From Ensifer sp. BR816 (lineage in GTDB: Bacteria > Pseudomonadota > Alphaproteobacteria > Rhizobiales > Rhizobiaceae), in NCBI RefSeq assembly GCF_000378985.1, contig NZ_KB905370.1:4586799-4650798 (forward strand): a stretch of DNA of 64,000 nucleotides, in the 5' to 3' direction. The notes under the pieces are model-generated. The model had not been told where the DNA came from, made no database searches, and worked only from the letters and a program-made list of their open reading frames with translations. Below are positions 1-7,790 of the stretch, piece after piece. A program made the position numbers and the translations under genes. Every line of letters begins with the position of its first letter. Within the stretch, counting starts at the first letter, position 1.

Positions 1-401
1 ACCGCGACTTCGACGCCCTGTTCACCAAGGACAAGCCGATCATCTTCGCCTTCCACGGCTATCCCTGGCTTATTCACCGCCTCACCTACCGCCGCACGAA
101 CCACGGCAACCTGCATGTTCGCGGCTACAAGGAGGAAGGCACCACTACCACGCCCTTCGACATGGTGGTGCTGAACGAGCTCGATCGGTTCCACCTCGTC
201 GAGGACGTCATCGACCGGCTGCCGCAACTGGGCGCCCGGGCGGCCTACTTCAAGCAGGCTATCCACGAGAAGCTGATCGAGCACCGGCAATATATCGAGG
301 AGCATGGCGACGACATGCCGGCAATAACCGGGTGGAAATGGGGCAAGAAAAGCGCGACGGGAACATCTCGGCGGACATCGACGGAAGGAGACAATGTGTG
401 A
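1..401 (+). CDS. Phosphoketolase, C-terminal end (partial)
   Basis: Open from the window edge (frame starting at base 3) to the TGA at 399-401. The visible 132 residues include [13 protein letters not shown], an [15 protein letters not shown] segment, LNELDRFHL and the terminal [11 protein letters not shown], all typical of the C-terminal domain of xylulose-5-phosphate/fructose-6-phosphate phosphoketolase. That enzyme is ThDP-dependent and makes acetyl phosphate plus glyceraldehyde-3-phosphate or erythrose-4-phosphate. The usual C-terminus ends soon after the WKW motif; here about 20 extra low-complexity residues follow, so the last codons may be diverged. The family is clear, but XFP and XPK cannot be told apart from this fragment. 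Confidence 0.9.
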   Translation, partial: RDFDALFTKDKPIIFAFHGYPWLIHRLTYRRTNHGNLHVRGYKEEGTTTTPFDMVVLNELDRFHLVEDVIDRLPQLGARAAYFKQAIHEKLIEHRQYIEEHGDDMPAITGWKWGKKSATGTSRRTSTEGDNV

Positions 402-430
402 CGCGTGGTGGTGCCTGAAAAGACGCTCGG

Positions 431-540
431 CGCACTACAGCGCCGTGCGTCTTATCAGAGGCACAAAGGACGCTGTAGCACTTTGAATTGCTGCATGTTT
501 CTCACCTTGAATCGACTACGATCTAAGGAAACATGCAGTA
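431..540. repeat. Rhizobial-type intergenic palindromic repeat
   Basis: Two nested inverted repeats fill the gap between the phosphoketolase and glycoamylase genes: CTACAGCG (435-442) pairs with CGCTGTAG (471-478), and CTGCATGTTT (491-500) pairs perfectly with AAACATGCAG (529-538). The layout and sequence style resemble the mosaic palindromic elements common between genes in Sinorhizobium. The element could fold in RNA and act as a processing or termination site; that role is inferred. Confidence 0.6.
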
Positions 541-570
541 GCGGTTTCCGGTCATTTCGGGCTGAAGATC

Positions 571-1890
571 ATGACGCAACTGCCTTCGACGGACCCCGAT
601 CTGCACCGCCTGCCGACCGACCAGGACCTCGGCCGGCTGCAGTTTACGACGCTGCTTTACTACCTTCACTGCACCAATCCCGACAACGGGCTGGTCCGCG
701 ACAAGACGGCGCCGGGAGCACCTGCCAGCATTGCTGCAATCGGCATGGCTCTGGCGACAATCCCGGTCGTCGTCGAGCGCGGTGTTGTCATTCGCGAATT
801 CGCCGCGAAAATCACTCGCAGGCGCCTGCGCTATCTGATGGCCTGTCCTCAGGGCCCCGAACCTACAGCGTCCGGATACAAGGGCTTCTTCTACCACTTC
901 CTCGACATCGAGACCGGTGAGCGGGTCTGGCAATGCGAATTGTCGACCATCGATTCGGCGTTCCTGTTCGCGGGCGCGCTGACCGTCGCCACCTATTTTG
1001 ACCAGGACACGGCCGACGAAACCGAAATCCGGCAGCTTGCCTCGGCGCTCTACGAGCGCGCAGACTGGAACTGGGCGCGCGATCATGGTCCCACGCTCAC
1101 GCACGGCTGGCGCCCGGAAAGCGGATTCATCCCGCATCGTTGGCGCGGCTATGACGAGGGGCTTCTTCTCTACATCCTCGGCCTGGGCTCGCCGACCCAT
1201 CCCCTGCCGGCCGAATCCTATGCCGCCTATGCGGAAAGCTACGAATGGCGGAATATATTCGGCCGGGAGCTGCTTTATTCGGGGCCTCTCTTCACGCACC
1301 AGCTTTCCCACATGTGGATCGATTTCCGCGGCATCCGCGACGAATTCATGCGCTCGCACGATAGCGACTATTTTCAAAACAGCCGGCAAGCGACTTATGT
1401 GCAGCAGGAATACGCCATCCGAAATCCGCTGGGTTTCGCCGGTTACGGAGAGCACTGCTGGGGGTTCACGGCAAGCGACGGCCCCGGGTGGCTCAAGCGG
1501 ACGATCGACGGGGCCGAGCGGGAGTTCTTCGACTATATCGCCCGCGGCGCGCCGTTCGGACCGGACGACGGCACGGTATCGCCGTGGGTGGTCATCGCCT
1601 CCTTGCCTTTCGCGCCGGAGATCGTCGTGCCCACGGTCAGAAACTTCGCAAAAATGGACCTCGGCATGACGCGACTTTACGGTTTCAAGCCTTCGTTCAA
1701 CCAGTCCTTTGCGGTGGACGACGGTGCCGCGGGGTTCTGGATCACTCCCTATCACTTTGGCATCGACCAGGGGCCGGTGGTGTTGATGATAGAAAACTAT
1801 CGCACCGGCCTGCTCTGGAACACCATGCGCCGATGTCAGCCGGTGGTCACCGGACTTCGCCGCGCCGGCTTCACCGGCGGTTGGCTGTAG
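571..1890 (+). CDS. Glycoamylase-family (PF10091-type) protein
   Basis: The 439-residue product carries the pattern of the bacterial glycoamylase domain, an alpha/alpha-barrel family that includes beta-1,2-glucan-active enzymes (GH144-like) and the C-terminal part of cyclic glucan synthases. Recognisable stretches are the early DLGRLQFTTLLYY and TAPGAPASIAAIGMAL, then GWRPESGFIPHRWRGYDEG, FTHQLSHMWIDFRGI, NPLGFAGYGEHCWG and a C-terminal GFKPSFNQSF. No signal peptide is seen, so a cytoplasmic role on imported or internal glucan is more likely than secretion. The Shine-Dalgarno before ATG 571 is weak. The substrate is unknown; sensible alternatives are beta-1,2-glucooligosaccharides or other glucans. 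Confidence 0.8.
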   Translation: MTQLPSTDPDLHRLPTDQDLGRLQFTTLLYYLHCTNPDNGLVRDKTAPGAPASIAAIGMALATIPVVVERGVVIREFAAKITRRRLRYLMACPQGPEPTASGYKGFFYHFLDIETGERVWQCELSTIDSAFLFAGALTVATYFDQDTADETEIRQLASALYERADWNWARDHGPTLTHGWRPESGFIPHRWRGYDEGLLLYILGLGSPTHPLPAESYAAYAESYEWRNIFGRELLYSGPLFTHQLSHMWIDFRGIRDEFMRSHDSDYFQNSRQATYVQQEYAIRNPLGFAGYGEHCWGFTASDGPGWLKRTIDGAEREFFDYIARGAPFGPDDGTVSPWVVIASLPFAPEIVVPTVRNFAKMDLGMTRLYGFKPSFNQSFAVDDGAAGFWITPYHFGIDQGPVVLMIENYRTGLLWNTMRRCQPVVTGLRRAGFTGGWL

Positions 1891-1948
1891 CCGGGCTGGA
1901 AGTTGTCATGCAAGTGTATTACAATCGCATCAGTCGAAGGAGAGCATT

Positions 1949-2257
1949 ATGGGTTCAAATGCACTGGTGCAGACAAGGATCGATGCTGACGTCAAGGAGC
2001 GCGCCACCGCGGTTCTGGAAAACATGGGCCTGACGGTTTCGGATGCCGTTCGAATCCTGTTGACCCGGACGGCGAATGAGGGCGCCTTGCCACTGGAACT
2101 CGTGAGCAACAGCGAGGTCCACGATGCCTGGTTCCGTGCCAGGGTATTGCAGGCGCTTGAGGACACGCGACCCGACGCCGAGGATGCCGAAGCCGATGCG
2201 CATTTTCGTGCGCGGCGGGCCGCGGCTATGCACAAGGTTGCAGTCGGTGAGCGATGA
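1949..2257 (+). CDS. RelB/DinJ-family antitoxin
   Basis: The 102-residue protein begins with a ribbon-helix-helix segment (ALVQTRIDADVKERATAVLENMGLTVSDAVRILL), the signature of RelB/DinJ antitoxins, followed by an acidic, disordered toxin-binding tail. ATG 1949 has a strong AAGGAG six bases upstream. A near-palindrome TGTATTACA lies just upstream (about 1913-1921) and could be its operator. The stop overlaps the ATG of the adjacent toxin frame by four bases (2254-2257), the usual antitoxin-toxin coupling. The antitoxin is intact although its partner is broken. Confidence 0.85.
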   Translation: MGSNALVQTRIDADVKERATAVLENMGLTVSDAVRILLTRTANEGALPLELVSNSEVHDAWFRARVLQALEDTRPDAEDAEADAHFRARRAAAMHKVAVGER

Positions 2258-2546
2258 AGCTTGTCTGGACGCAATACGCACTCGACGATCGCGACAAATC
2301 TTCAGTTACATTGAAACAGAGAATCCAAGGGCGGCGGTCCATGTCGATGAGGCCATCGTCAGTGCTGCACGTCGTCTTGTTGATTTCCCCGAAAGCGGCC
2401 GTCCTGGCCGAATTGCAGGAACACGTGAGCTTGTCATCCCGCGTACGCCCTACATCGCAGCCTACGTGGCGATGGCGGACAGGATTCGTATTCTGCGAGT
2501 CCTACATGGTGCCCAGATGTGGCCCGACGAGGTTGATGGCGAGTAG
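2254..2546 (+). pseudogene. RelE/ParE-family toxin, frameshifted
   Basis: The start MKLVWTQYALDDRDK (2254-2298) is a standard RelE/ParE opening. The rest of the toxin (FSYIETENPRAAVHVDEA, GRIAGTRELVIPRTPYIAAY, RILRVLHGAQMWP) continues in a different frame to the TAG at 2544-2546. The two frames meet at about 2296-2300, where the DNA lacks one base relative to the expected Lys-Ile-Phe reading. A single-base deletion therefore kills the toxin. In the original frame translation runs into unrelated residues. The neighbouring antitoxin is intact. A sequencing error could also give this picture. Confidence 0.75.
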
Positions 2547-2717
2547 ATCATTCCGGCTTATCGGTCCAGTCATCGGTCGCTTGGCTTCCTCTCGGCAGGC
2601 GGCTTCCTCCTCTTGCAGCGCTTCGAGAACAAAACTCATTTCTACGGGCACAGGGGCGTGAGACATGAGGATGTCCAGTGCCGCATCGCGCCAGCGGTTC
2701 CGTTTCGAGACGTCCAT
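2502..2717 (-). CDS. Small hypothetical protein (71 aa)
   Basis: The frame reads from ATG 2717 and ends inside the 3' end of the dead toxin gene on the other strand. The start has a textbook AAGGAG seven bases upstream, which argues that it is translated. The product is acidic in the middle (LEALQEEEAACREEAKRP), has no membrane segment and no motif I recognise. It lies 25 bp downstream of the 132-aa gene of the ubiTUV cluster, on the same strand, so it may be the last gene of that operon. Confidence 0.45.
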   Translation of the reverse strand: MDVSKRNRWRDAALDILMSHAPVPVEMSFVLEALQEEEAACREEAKRPMTGPISRNDLLAINLVGPHLGTM

Positions 2718-2742
2718 CGATGCACTCCTTCAGAACGGTTGT

Positions 2743-3141
2743 TCAAGTCGCGGTCCCGGCAGAGGCTGGGCCTATGGCGGTGCTGTTCGAATGTCCCCGC
2801 CCCATGCGTCCGAACTCCAACCGGCGCGCTTGTCCCAGCAGGCTGAACCCAACTTCCGCCGCGCAGGCAATATCGTGGAAGAGCAGGCCGGCCTCCGCGA
2901 TCACGCCGTCATCCAGTGAACCCGGTTCGTTCGGGTCGAAATCGCCCAGCAGCACGAGCAGCGCCTCGATCCTTCGCCGCTGCTCATCGGCCGCGGCGAG
3001 CAGGCGTCGCACGATACGGCCCCGGTCGGTCCCGCCCAGATAGCTGAATTCCTCATGCAATTGCTCATGGCACTCGCAATCGGCCGCGCCGCTCGGAACG
3101 ACGCCATGCATGTGACCGACTGCGCAGTCTCTCGGCCTCAT
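2743..3141 (-). CDS. Hypothetical Cys/His-rich protein coupled to ubiV
   Basis: The 132-residue frame starts at ATG 3141, which overlaps the TGA of ubiV (3138-3140), so it is probably translationally coupled to it. The N-terminal 30 residues are rich in potential metal ligands (C6, H10, H12, C22, C24, H25, H29), followed by a helical stretch (DRGRIVRRLLAAADEQRRRIEALLVLLGDF). I do not recognise the family. Its place as the fourth gene after ubiT, ubiU and ubiV suggests a role in anaerobic quinone synthesis or Fe-S maturation, but that is inferred from position only. Confidence 0.6.
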   Translation of the reverse strand: MRPRDCAVGHMHGVVPSGAADCECHEQLHEEFSYLGGTDRGRIVRRLLAAADEQRRRIEALLVLLGDFDPNEPGSLDDGVIAEAGLLFHDIACAAEVGFSLLGQARRLEFGRMGRGHSNSTAIGPASAGTAT

Positions 3142-4073
3142 GTGCTTGCTCCATGTCCGATGTTGCGTGCGCGGGCGACCCAGGCAGCGCCTTCCTGTCC
3201 GTGGTGGAAGCCGTTGGAGAGCGGGGCTGCCGGATAGATCTGCCTGAGCAGCGAGATGCCCTCTTCCGGATCGAGACGGCCCTGCAAGACGTCGTCGTAG
3301 AGCCGGGCGACTGCCACCATGTCGCAGTCTTGCGGCGAGAGGCGAAAGCGGTGCACGCCGCAGGCAAGGAGATCCTTCAACTCGGCAAGCAGCGCCTGGC
3401 AGGTGAAGGAAACCGTCTGCACGCCGTTGACGGCCAGGAACGATTGCCGATCGAGCGTTTTCACCGGCAGTCCGTCCGGATCCTCTTTGCAGACGAACTG
3501 GCAATTGTCCTTGATGTGCCCCTTGGCGCGGGCGTGGGCGCAACGCGCCGAAATCGCGAGCGGCATGCGCCCGAAGGCGAGTAATTCGAACGCGATGCCG
3601 GGCGTTGCCGAGACGATCTCTGCGATCGAGCTTGCCGGCAGTTCCGGCGGCAGGCATATGCTCGTCGCACCCCGCCTGGCGAGCAGCCTGGCCGTTGTAG
3701 CGTTGTAGACATTGACGAGCGGTCCGATCCAGTGCGGCTCGCCTTCAAGCAGAGCAAGGGCGGAAAGGTCGTTCGCCTCGACAGGGTAGGGGCTGTCGGC
3801 AACCAGGCTGCGAACATACTGGCTCTCGCGCTCGAGTGTCACCAGAGCGAGCGTGGAAAAAACGATGCGTTTCCCGGCCGCCTCCAGCCGCTCGATTACC
3901 GGCGGGAAACAGGGGTCGGTGAAGTGCAGCCTTTTCGAGCAGACGGTTTCGCCGATGACGACGTCATCGACCGGCGCCTCGTCGGCGATCCTGAAATAAA
4001 AGTCGCGCCATTTCTCTCCCTCCCAGAGATAGAGGACGGGACCGAGGGTCAGCGTGGGCTTGGCGGCGTTCAT
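3138..4073 (-). CDS. ubiV: UbiV, O2-independent ubiquinone hydroxylation factor
   Basis: UbiV is a peptidase-U32-family protein that binds a 4Fe-4S cluster and forms a heterodimer with UbiU for the oxygen-independent hydroxylation steps of ubiquinone synthesis. The 311-residue product starts at MNAAKPTLTLGPVLYLW; the open frame extends further upstream but would run into ubiU. Cys45, Cys178, Cys191 and Cys195 match the known cluster ligands in spacing (C-x12-C-x3-C). The start lies 5 bp after the ubiU stop and the gene overlaps the next one, so it sits in a ubiT-ubiU-ubiV operon. Denitrifiers need this route to make quinone without oxygen. Confidence 0.93.
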   Translation of the reverse strand: MNAAKPTLTLGPVLYLWEGEKWRDFYFRIADEAPVDDVVIGETVCSKRLHFTDPCFPPVIERLEAAGKRIVFSTLALVTLERESQYVRSLVADSPYPVEANDLSALALLEGEPHWIGPLVNVYNATTARLLARRGATSICLPPELPASSIAEIVSATPGIAFELLAFGRMPLAISARCAHARAKGHIKDNCQFVCKEDPDGLPVKTLDRQSFLAVNGVQTVSFTCQALLAELKDLLACGVHRFRLSPQDCDMVAVARLYDDVLQGRLDPEEGISLLRQIYPAAPLSNGFHHGQEGAAWVARARNIGHGAST

Positions 4074-4078
4074 GCGCG

Positions 4079-5056
4079 TTACCTCCAGCGCTTTTCGTAG
4101 GCGCCCGCGGTCGTCCGCTGCCCCTCGCTCAACAGCCTGAGGCGGGCAAGCAGCGCCCGGCGGTCCTCCGGCTTCGCGTCGAGCGCCTTGCGCAGGGTCG
4201 AGACCACCTCGGCGACATAGGCTTTTCCGCGCTGGCGGCCTTCGATCTTGAGCGCGCTGACGCCGGCTTCGCGAAGCGCATCGATCTGGTCCATCACGTC
4301 GAGCGAGACCGGATCCTCGAAGGCGTAGCCACGCGCATCGGCGATATCGAACCGGCCCTTGCAGAGTGTCGGATAGCCAGCCGCTTCCTCGCGCGGGAAG
4401 CGGTTGATCGTGTAGGCGCCAAGCTCGGAGACGAGCTCGCCACCGTCCTGGCGGTAGCGCACATGGCTTGCCGGCGAGCAGACGCCGTTCATGTTCGGCG
4501 ACTTGCCGGTGGCATAGGAGGAAAGCGAGCAACGGCCCTCGGCCATTACGCACAGCCCTCCGAAGACGAAGACCTCGATCTCGCAGCGGATCTGCCGGGC
4601 CAATCGGGCGATGTCGGAGATCGTCAGCGTGCGGGGCAGAACGACGCGCCTGGCGCCAAAGGCCTCGACCAGGAAATTCACCGCGTCCGGATTGGATGCG
4701 GACGCCTGCACCGACACGTGAAGCCGCTGCTCCGGATAGGTCTCGGCGACATGGGCCATCAGCCCGAAATCGGCAAGAATGAGGGCGTCGGCGCCGAGGC
4801 GGACCGCGTCCCTAGCAGCCTGGTACCAGAGGTCCTCATGGCCGGCGCGCATGAAGGTGTTGAGTGCGATGAAGGTTTGCGTGCCCTTCCTCCGGGCATA
4901 GGTGATGGCCTCGCCGAGTTCCTGGCGCGAGAAATTGAGACCGGGGAAATTGCGCGCGTTGGTCTCGTCGCGGAAGCCGCAATAGACCGCATCGGCACCC
5001 GCATCGACCGCTTCGCGGAAGGCGGCCGGGGTTCCGGCCGGGCAGATCAGTTCCAT
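4079..5056 (-). CDS. ubiU: UbiU, O2-independent ubiquinone hydroxylation factor
   Basis: This 325-residue U32-family protein starts MELICPAGTPAAFREAVDAG and carries the four Fe-S ligands at Cys169, Cys176, Cys193 and Cys232, the same numbering as reported for E. coli UbiU. The segment GGLCVMAEGRCSLSSYATG is diagnostic. It works with UbiV, and UbiT presents the lipid substrate. Its ATG overlaps the end of ubiT by 10 bp (5047-5056) and ubiV follows 5 bp downstream, so the three are co-translated. Confidence 0.95.
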   Translation of the reverse strand: MELICPAGTPAAFREAVDAGADAVYCGFRDETNARNFPGLNFSRQELGEAITYARRKGTQTFIALNTFMRAGHEDLWYQAARDAVRLGADALILADFGLMAHVAETYPEQRLHVSVQASASNPDAVNFLVEAFGARRVVLPRTLTISDIARLARQIRCEIEVFVFGGLCVMAEGRCSLSSYATGKSPNMNGVCSPASHVRYRQDGGELVSELGAYTINRFPREEAAGYPTLCKGRFDIADARGYAFEDPVSLDVMDQIDALREAGVSALKIEGRQRGKAYVAEVVSTLRKALDAKPEDRRALLARLRLLSEGQRTTAGAYEKRWR

Positions 5057-5553
5057 GCGGCATTCTCCCCGGCAAGCGCCCGGCGGCGGATCGCCTCGGC
5101 AGCCCGGCTGACGAGGGGCGCGAGCGCCCCGGCGGACGCCCCGAGATCGCGCGGCAGGTCGATCTCGCAGCCGTCGAGCGCATTGCGCAGCGCCAGCATC
5201 GCCTCCATGTCGCCGGTGACCGTGAGCGCCCGCGAGAAGAACAGGGCGTCGGCGTCCGAGCGGCCCTCGAGAAGCGCCAGCAAAAGGAACAGCGGCCCCT
5301 CCACGACCGCATCTGCCGCAACATCGGCCGGCTTGCGCATGACCGAGACCGCCGGTCGTGCCGGCTCCACCAGGAAGACGAGCGGCAGGTCGACCGGACG
5401 GAAGCCGTAGCGCTTGCCTTTGTGTTCGCCGAGGCGCTCGAAGAGCGCCGGGTGCCGCTTGAGCAGGCTCCTGAACATCAGCCTGACCGCCGCTTCGACG
5501 ACCGGGATCGGCACGACGGCAAGGGGTGCGGCCAGCGAAGGCGGGAATTCCAT
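5047..5553 (-). CDS. ubiT: UbiT, SCP2-domain ubiquinone biosynthesis accessory protein
   Basis: The 168-residue product has an SCP2 sterol-carrier fold signature, including ADALFFSRALTVTGDMEAML and the following LRNALDG, as in UbiT. UbiT is thought to hold the hydrophobic quinone intermediates while UbiU/UbiV hydroxylate them anaerobically. It is the first gene of a minus-strand operon. An FNR/NnrR-type palindrome lies 65 bp upstream in the divergent promoter region shared with ubiD, which would switch the operon on under low oxygen or NO. Confidence 0.9.
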   Translation of the reverse strand: MEFPPSLAAPLAVVPIPVVEAAVRLMFRSLLKRHPALFERLGEHKGKRYGFRPVDLPLVFLVEPARPAVSVMRKPADVAADAVVEGPLFLLLALLEGRSDADALFFSRALTVTGDMEAMLALRNALDGCEIDLPRDLGASAGALAPLVSRAAEAIRRRALAGENAAWN

Positions 5554-5618
5554 TTATCTGTGTCTCTTGCGAAATGACTCGGGCGCTTGGAAGCTAGCGG
5601 CAAGCTGCCCCGCGCAAT

Positions 5619-5632
5619 TTGCGCTGGCGCAA
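5619..5632. promoter_or_regulatory. FNR/NnrR-type box (ubiT/ubiD divergent promoter)
   Basis: TTGCGCTGGCGCAA is a perfect 14-bp palindrome of the form TTGCG-N4-CGCAA. FNR sites are TTGAT-N4-ATCAA, and the rhizobial NO regulator NnrR uses TTG-N8-CAA variants. It lies between the divergent ubiT and ubiD starts and could serve both. Confidence 0.75.
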
Positions 5633-5667
5633 AGACACGAAGGTTTCGGCGGGCGAGAGACGCTCGC

Positions 5668-7176
5668 ATGAACCATGCGGACCCATCCACTCGTCGTTTC
5701 TCCGGGCTTCAGGACTTCGCCGCCATGCTCGAGCGGCACGGCCGTTTGCACCGCATCTCGCGCCCGGTTTCGCTCGTGCATGAGGTAACGGAGATCCACC
5801 GGCGCGTGCTCCAGGCCGGCGGGCCGGCGTTGCTCTTCGAGAAGCCGGTCGATGCCTCCGGGCGCGTCTCAGACATACCGCTGCTCGCCAATCTCTTCGG
5901 CACCGGGGAGAGGATCGAGTGGGGCCTCGGGCTTCCGGCGGGCGGCCTGCCGCGGCTTGCCGAAATGCTGGCGGACCTGCGCGAGCCGAGATCGCCGCAG
6001 TCGCTGAAGGATGCCTGGAGCAAGCTGCCGCTGCTCAAGGCCGCGCTCGCGATGCGGCCGCGACGCGTCGCCCGACCGCCGGTGCAGGAGACGGTCTGGA
6101 AGGGCGCGGAGGCGGATCTTTCGCGGCTGCCGATCCAATGGTGCTGGCCCGGCGAGCCGGCGCCGCTCGTCACCTGGCCGCTGGTCATCACCCGCGCGCC
6201 TGACGATCCGACCGACGTCAATGTCGGCATCTATCGCATGCAGGTGCTCGGCCCGGACCGGCTGATCCTGCGATGGCTCGCGCATCGCGGCGGCGCCCGG
6301 CACCACCGGATGTGGCAGCAGCGTGGCATGGACATGCCGGTGGCGGTCGCGATCGGCGCAGATCCGGCCACAATCCTCGCCGCCGTGATGCCGCTGCCGG
6401 AAGGCATGAGCGAACTTGCCTTCGCCGGGCTCTTGAAAGCGCAGCGGCCGCCGGTTGCGCCGGCACTGACCGTTCCGCTCTCGGTCCCTGCCAATGCCGA
6501 GATCGTCCTCGAAGGGATCGTTTCGGCAGAGGAGACCGCCGAGGAAGGCCCCTATGGCGATCACACCGGCTACTACAACGCCGTCGAGCGCTTTCCGGTG
6601 ATGACGCTCTCGGCGATCACGATGCGCCGCAAGCCATTCTATCTTTCGACCTATACCGGCCGCCCGCCCGACGAGCCTTCGAAGCTCGGCGAGGCGATGA
6701 TGGAGCTCTTCCTGCCGCTGGTGAGGCGGCAATTCCCCGAAATCGTCGATCTCTACCTGCCGCCGGAGGCCTGCTCCTACCGCGCGATGGTCGTGTCGAT
6801 CGACAAGCGCTACCCCGGCCAGGCGAAGCGCATCATGATGGGGCTCTGGTCGATGCTGCCGCAGTTCAACTACACCAAGCTCATCGTCGCCGTCGATCCG
6901 GATATCGACGTGAAGAACTGGGGTGACGTCATCTGGGCGCTGTCGACCCGCTTCGACGCCAGCCGCGACGTGACCGTCCTCAGCGACACACCCATCGACT
7001 ATCTCGATTTCGCCTCGCCGAAGCCGGGGCTCGGCGGCAAACTCGGGCTCGACGCGACCCGCAAGCTGGGGCCGGAGACGGAGCGCGAATGGGGCCGCGT
7101 ACTCGAAATGCCGGCGGAAGTGGTCGGGCGGGTCGATCGGCTGTGGGCCGAACTTGGCTTGGGAGAAATGGCGTGA
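5668..7176 (+). CDS. UbiD-family prenyl-FMN decarboxylase
   Basis: The 502-residue protein begins MNHADPSTRRFSGLQDFAAML and shows UbiD landmarks: GPALLFEKP near the N-terminus, DPTDVNVGIYRMQVLGPDRL, MPVAVAIGADPATILAA, EEGPYGDHTGYYN and RFDASRDVTVLSDTPIDYLD. In ubiquinone synthesis UbiD removes the carboxyl group of the polyprenyl-4-hydroxybenzoate intermediate, using prenyl-FMN made by UbiX. Its stop overlaps the GTG of the UbiX gene by 4 bp. Divergence from ubiTUV across a shared NnrR box suggests an anaerobic isozyme. A role on another aromatic acid cannot be excluded, since UbiD enzymes vary in substrate. Confidence 0.85.
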   Translation: MNHADPSTRRFSGLQDFAAMLERHGRLHRISRPVSLVHEVTEIHRRVLQAGGPALLFEKPVDASGRVSDIPLLANLFGTGERIEWGLGLPAGGLPRLAEMLADLREPRSPQSLKDAWSKLPLLKAALAMRPRRVARPPVQETVWKGAEADLSRLPIQWCWPGEPAPLVTWPLVITRAPDDPTDVNVGIYRMQVLGPDRLILRWLAHRGGARHHRMWQQRGMDMPVAVAIGADPATILAAVMPLPEGMSELAFAGLLKAQRPPVAPALTVPLSVPANAEIVLEGIVSAEETAEEGPYGDHTGYYNAVERFPVMTLSAITMRRKPFYLSTYTGRPPDEPSKLGEAMMELFLPLVRRQFPEIVDLYLPPEACSYRAMVVSIDKRYPGQAKRIMMGLWSMLPQFNYTKLIVAVDPDIDVKNWGDVIWALSTRFDASRDVTVLSDTPIDYLDFASPKPGLGGKLGLDATRKLGPETEREWGRVLEMPAEVVGRVDRLWAELGLGEMA

Positions 7177-7790
7177 ACAAGCAGCGTGTGGTCGTCGGCG
7201 TTTCGGGTGCTTCGGGAGCCGCGCTGGCGCTGAGGGTCGTCGAGCGCCTCAGGAATATCCCGTCCGTCGAGACACATCTGATCGTCTCGGATTCCGCCAG
7301 GCGCACGCTGATGCACGAGGTCGGCCCGCATGCGCTGCATCAGTTGCTGACGGTCGCCGATCGCAGCTATCCGGCCGGCGATATCGGCGCGGCGACGGCG
7401 AGCGGCTCCTTCAGAACCGCCGGCATGATCGTCGTTCCCTGCTCGATGCGGACGCTTGCGGCGATCGCTGCCGGCCTTGCCGACAACCTCATCGTGCGCG
7501 CTGCCGATGTCCATCTCAAGGAGCGGCGAAGGCTCGTGCTGATGACGCGCGAGACGCCGCTGCATCTCGGCCACCTGCGCAACATGACGGCCGTTACCGA
7601 AATGGGCGCGATCGTCATGCCGCCGGTGCCGGCCTTCTATCACCGGCCGCAGAGAGTCGAGGAAATCATCGACCACCTCGCTGCCCGCGCGATCGACCTG
7701 ATCGGCCTGCCGGTCGCGCCGCTCGCGACCGAATGGGACCCGCAATCGCTCGTTCAGAACGCCGTCGCGAGAACCAGAGGGTCGGCGTAG
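7173..7790 (+). CDS. ubiX: UbiX-family flavin prenyltransferase
   Basis: The 205-residue product starts at GTG 7173 within the ubiD stop (GTGA overlap). It has the N-terminal nucleotide-binding motif VVVGVSGASGAALALR, the VPCSMRTLAAIAAGLADNL segment and RETPLHLGHLRNM, all typical of UbiX/Pad1. UbiX prenylates FMN to make the cofactor of UbiD. Coupling to the UbiD gene suggests a dedicated pair. The 3' end overlaps the convergent nnrU gene by 37 bp. Confidence 0.92.
   Translation: MNKQRVVVGVSGASGAALALRVVERLRNIPSVETHLIVSDSARRTLMHEVGPHALHQLLTVADRSYPAGDIGAATASGSFRTAGMIVVPCSMRTLAAIAAGLADNLIVRAADVHLKERRRLVLMTRETPLHLGHLRNMTAVTEMGAIVMPPVPAFYHRPQRVEEIIDHLAARAIDLIGLPVAPLATEWDPQSLVQNAVARTRGSA

Noticed and set aside
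523..1755. Long minus-strand open frame of 410 codons
   Set aside because: It is the antisense shadow of the glycoamylase gene; residue composition is Arg-rich with no family pattern.
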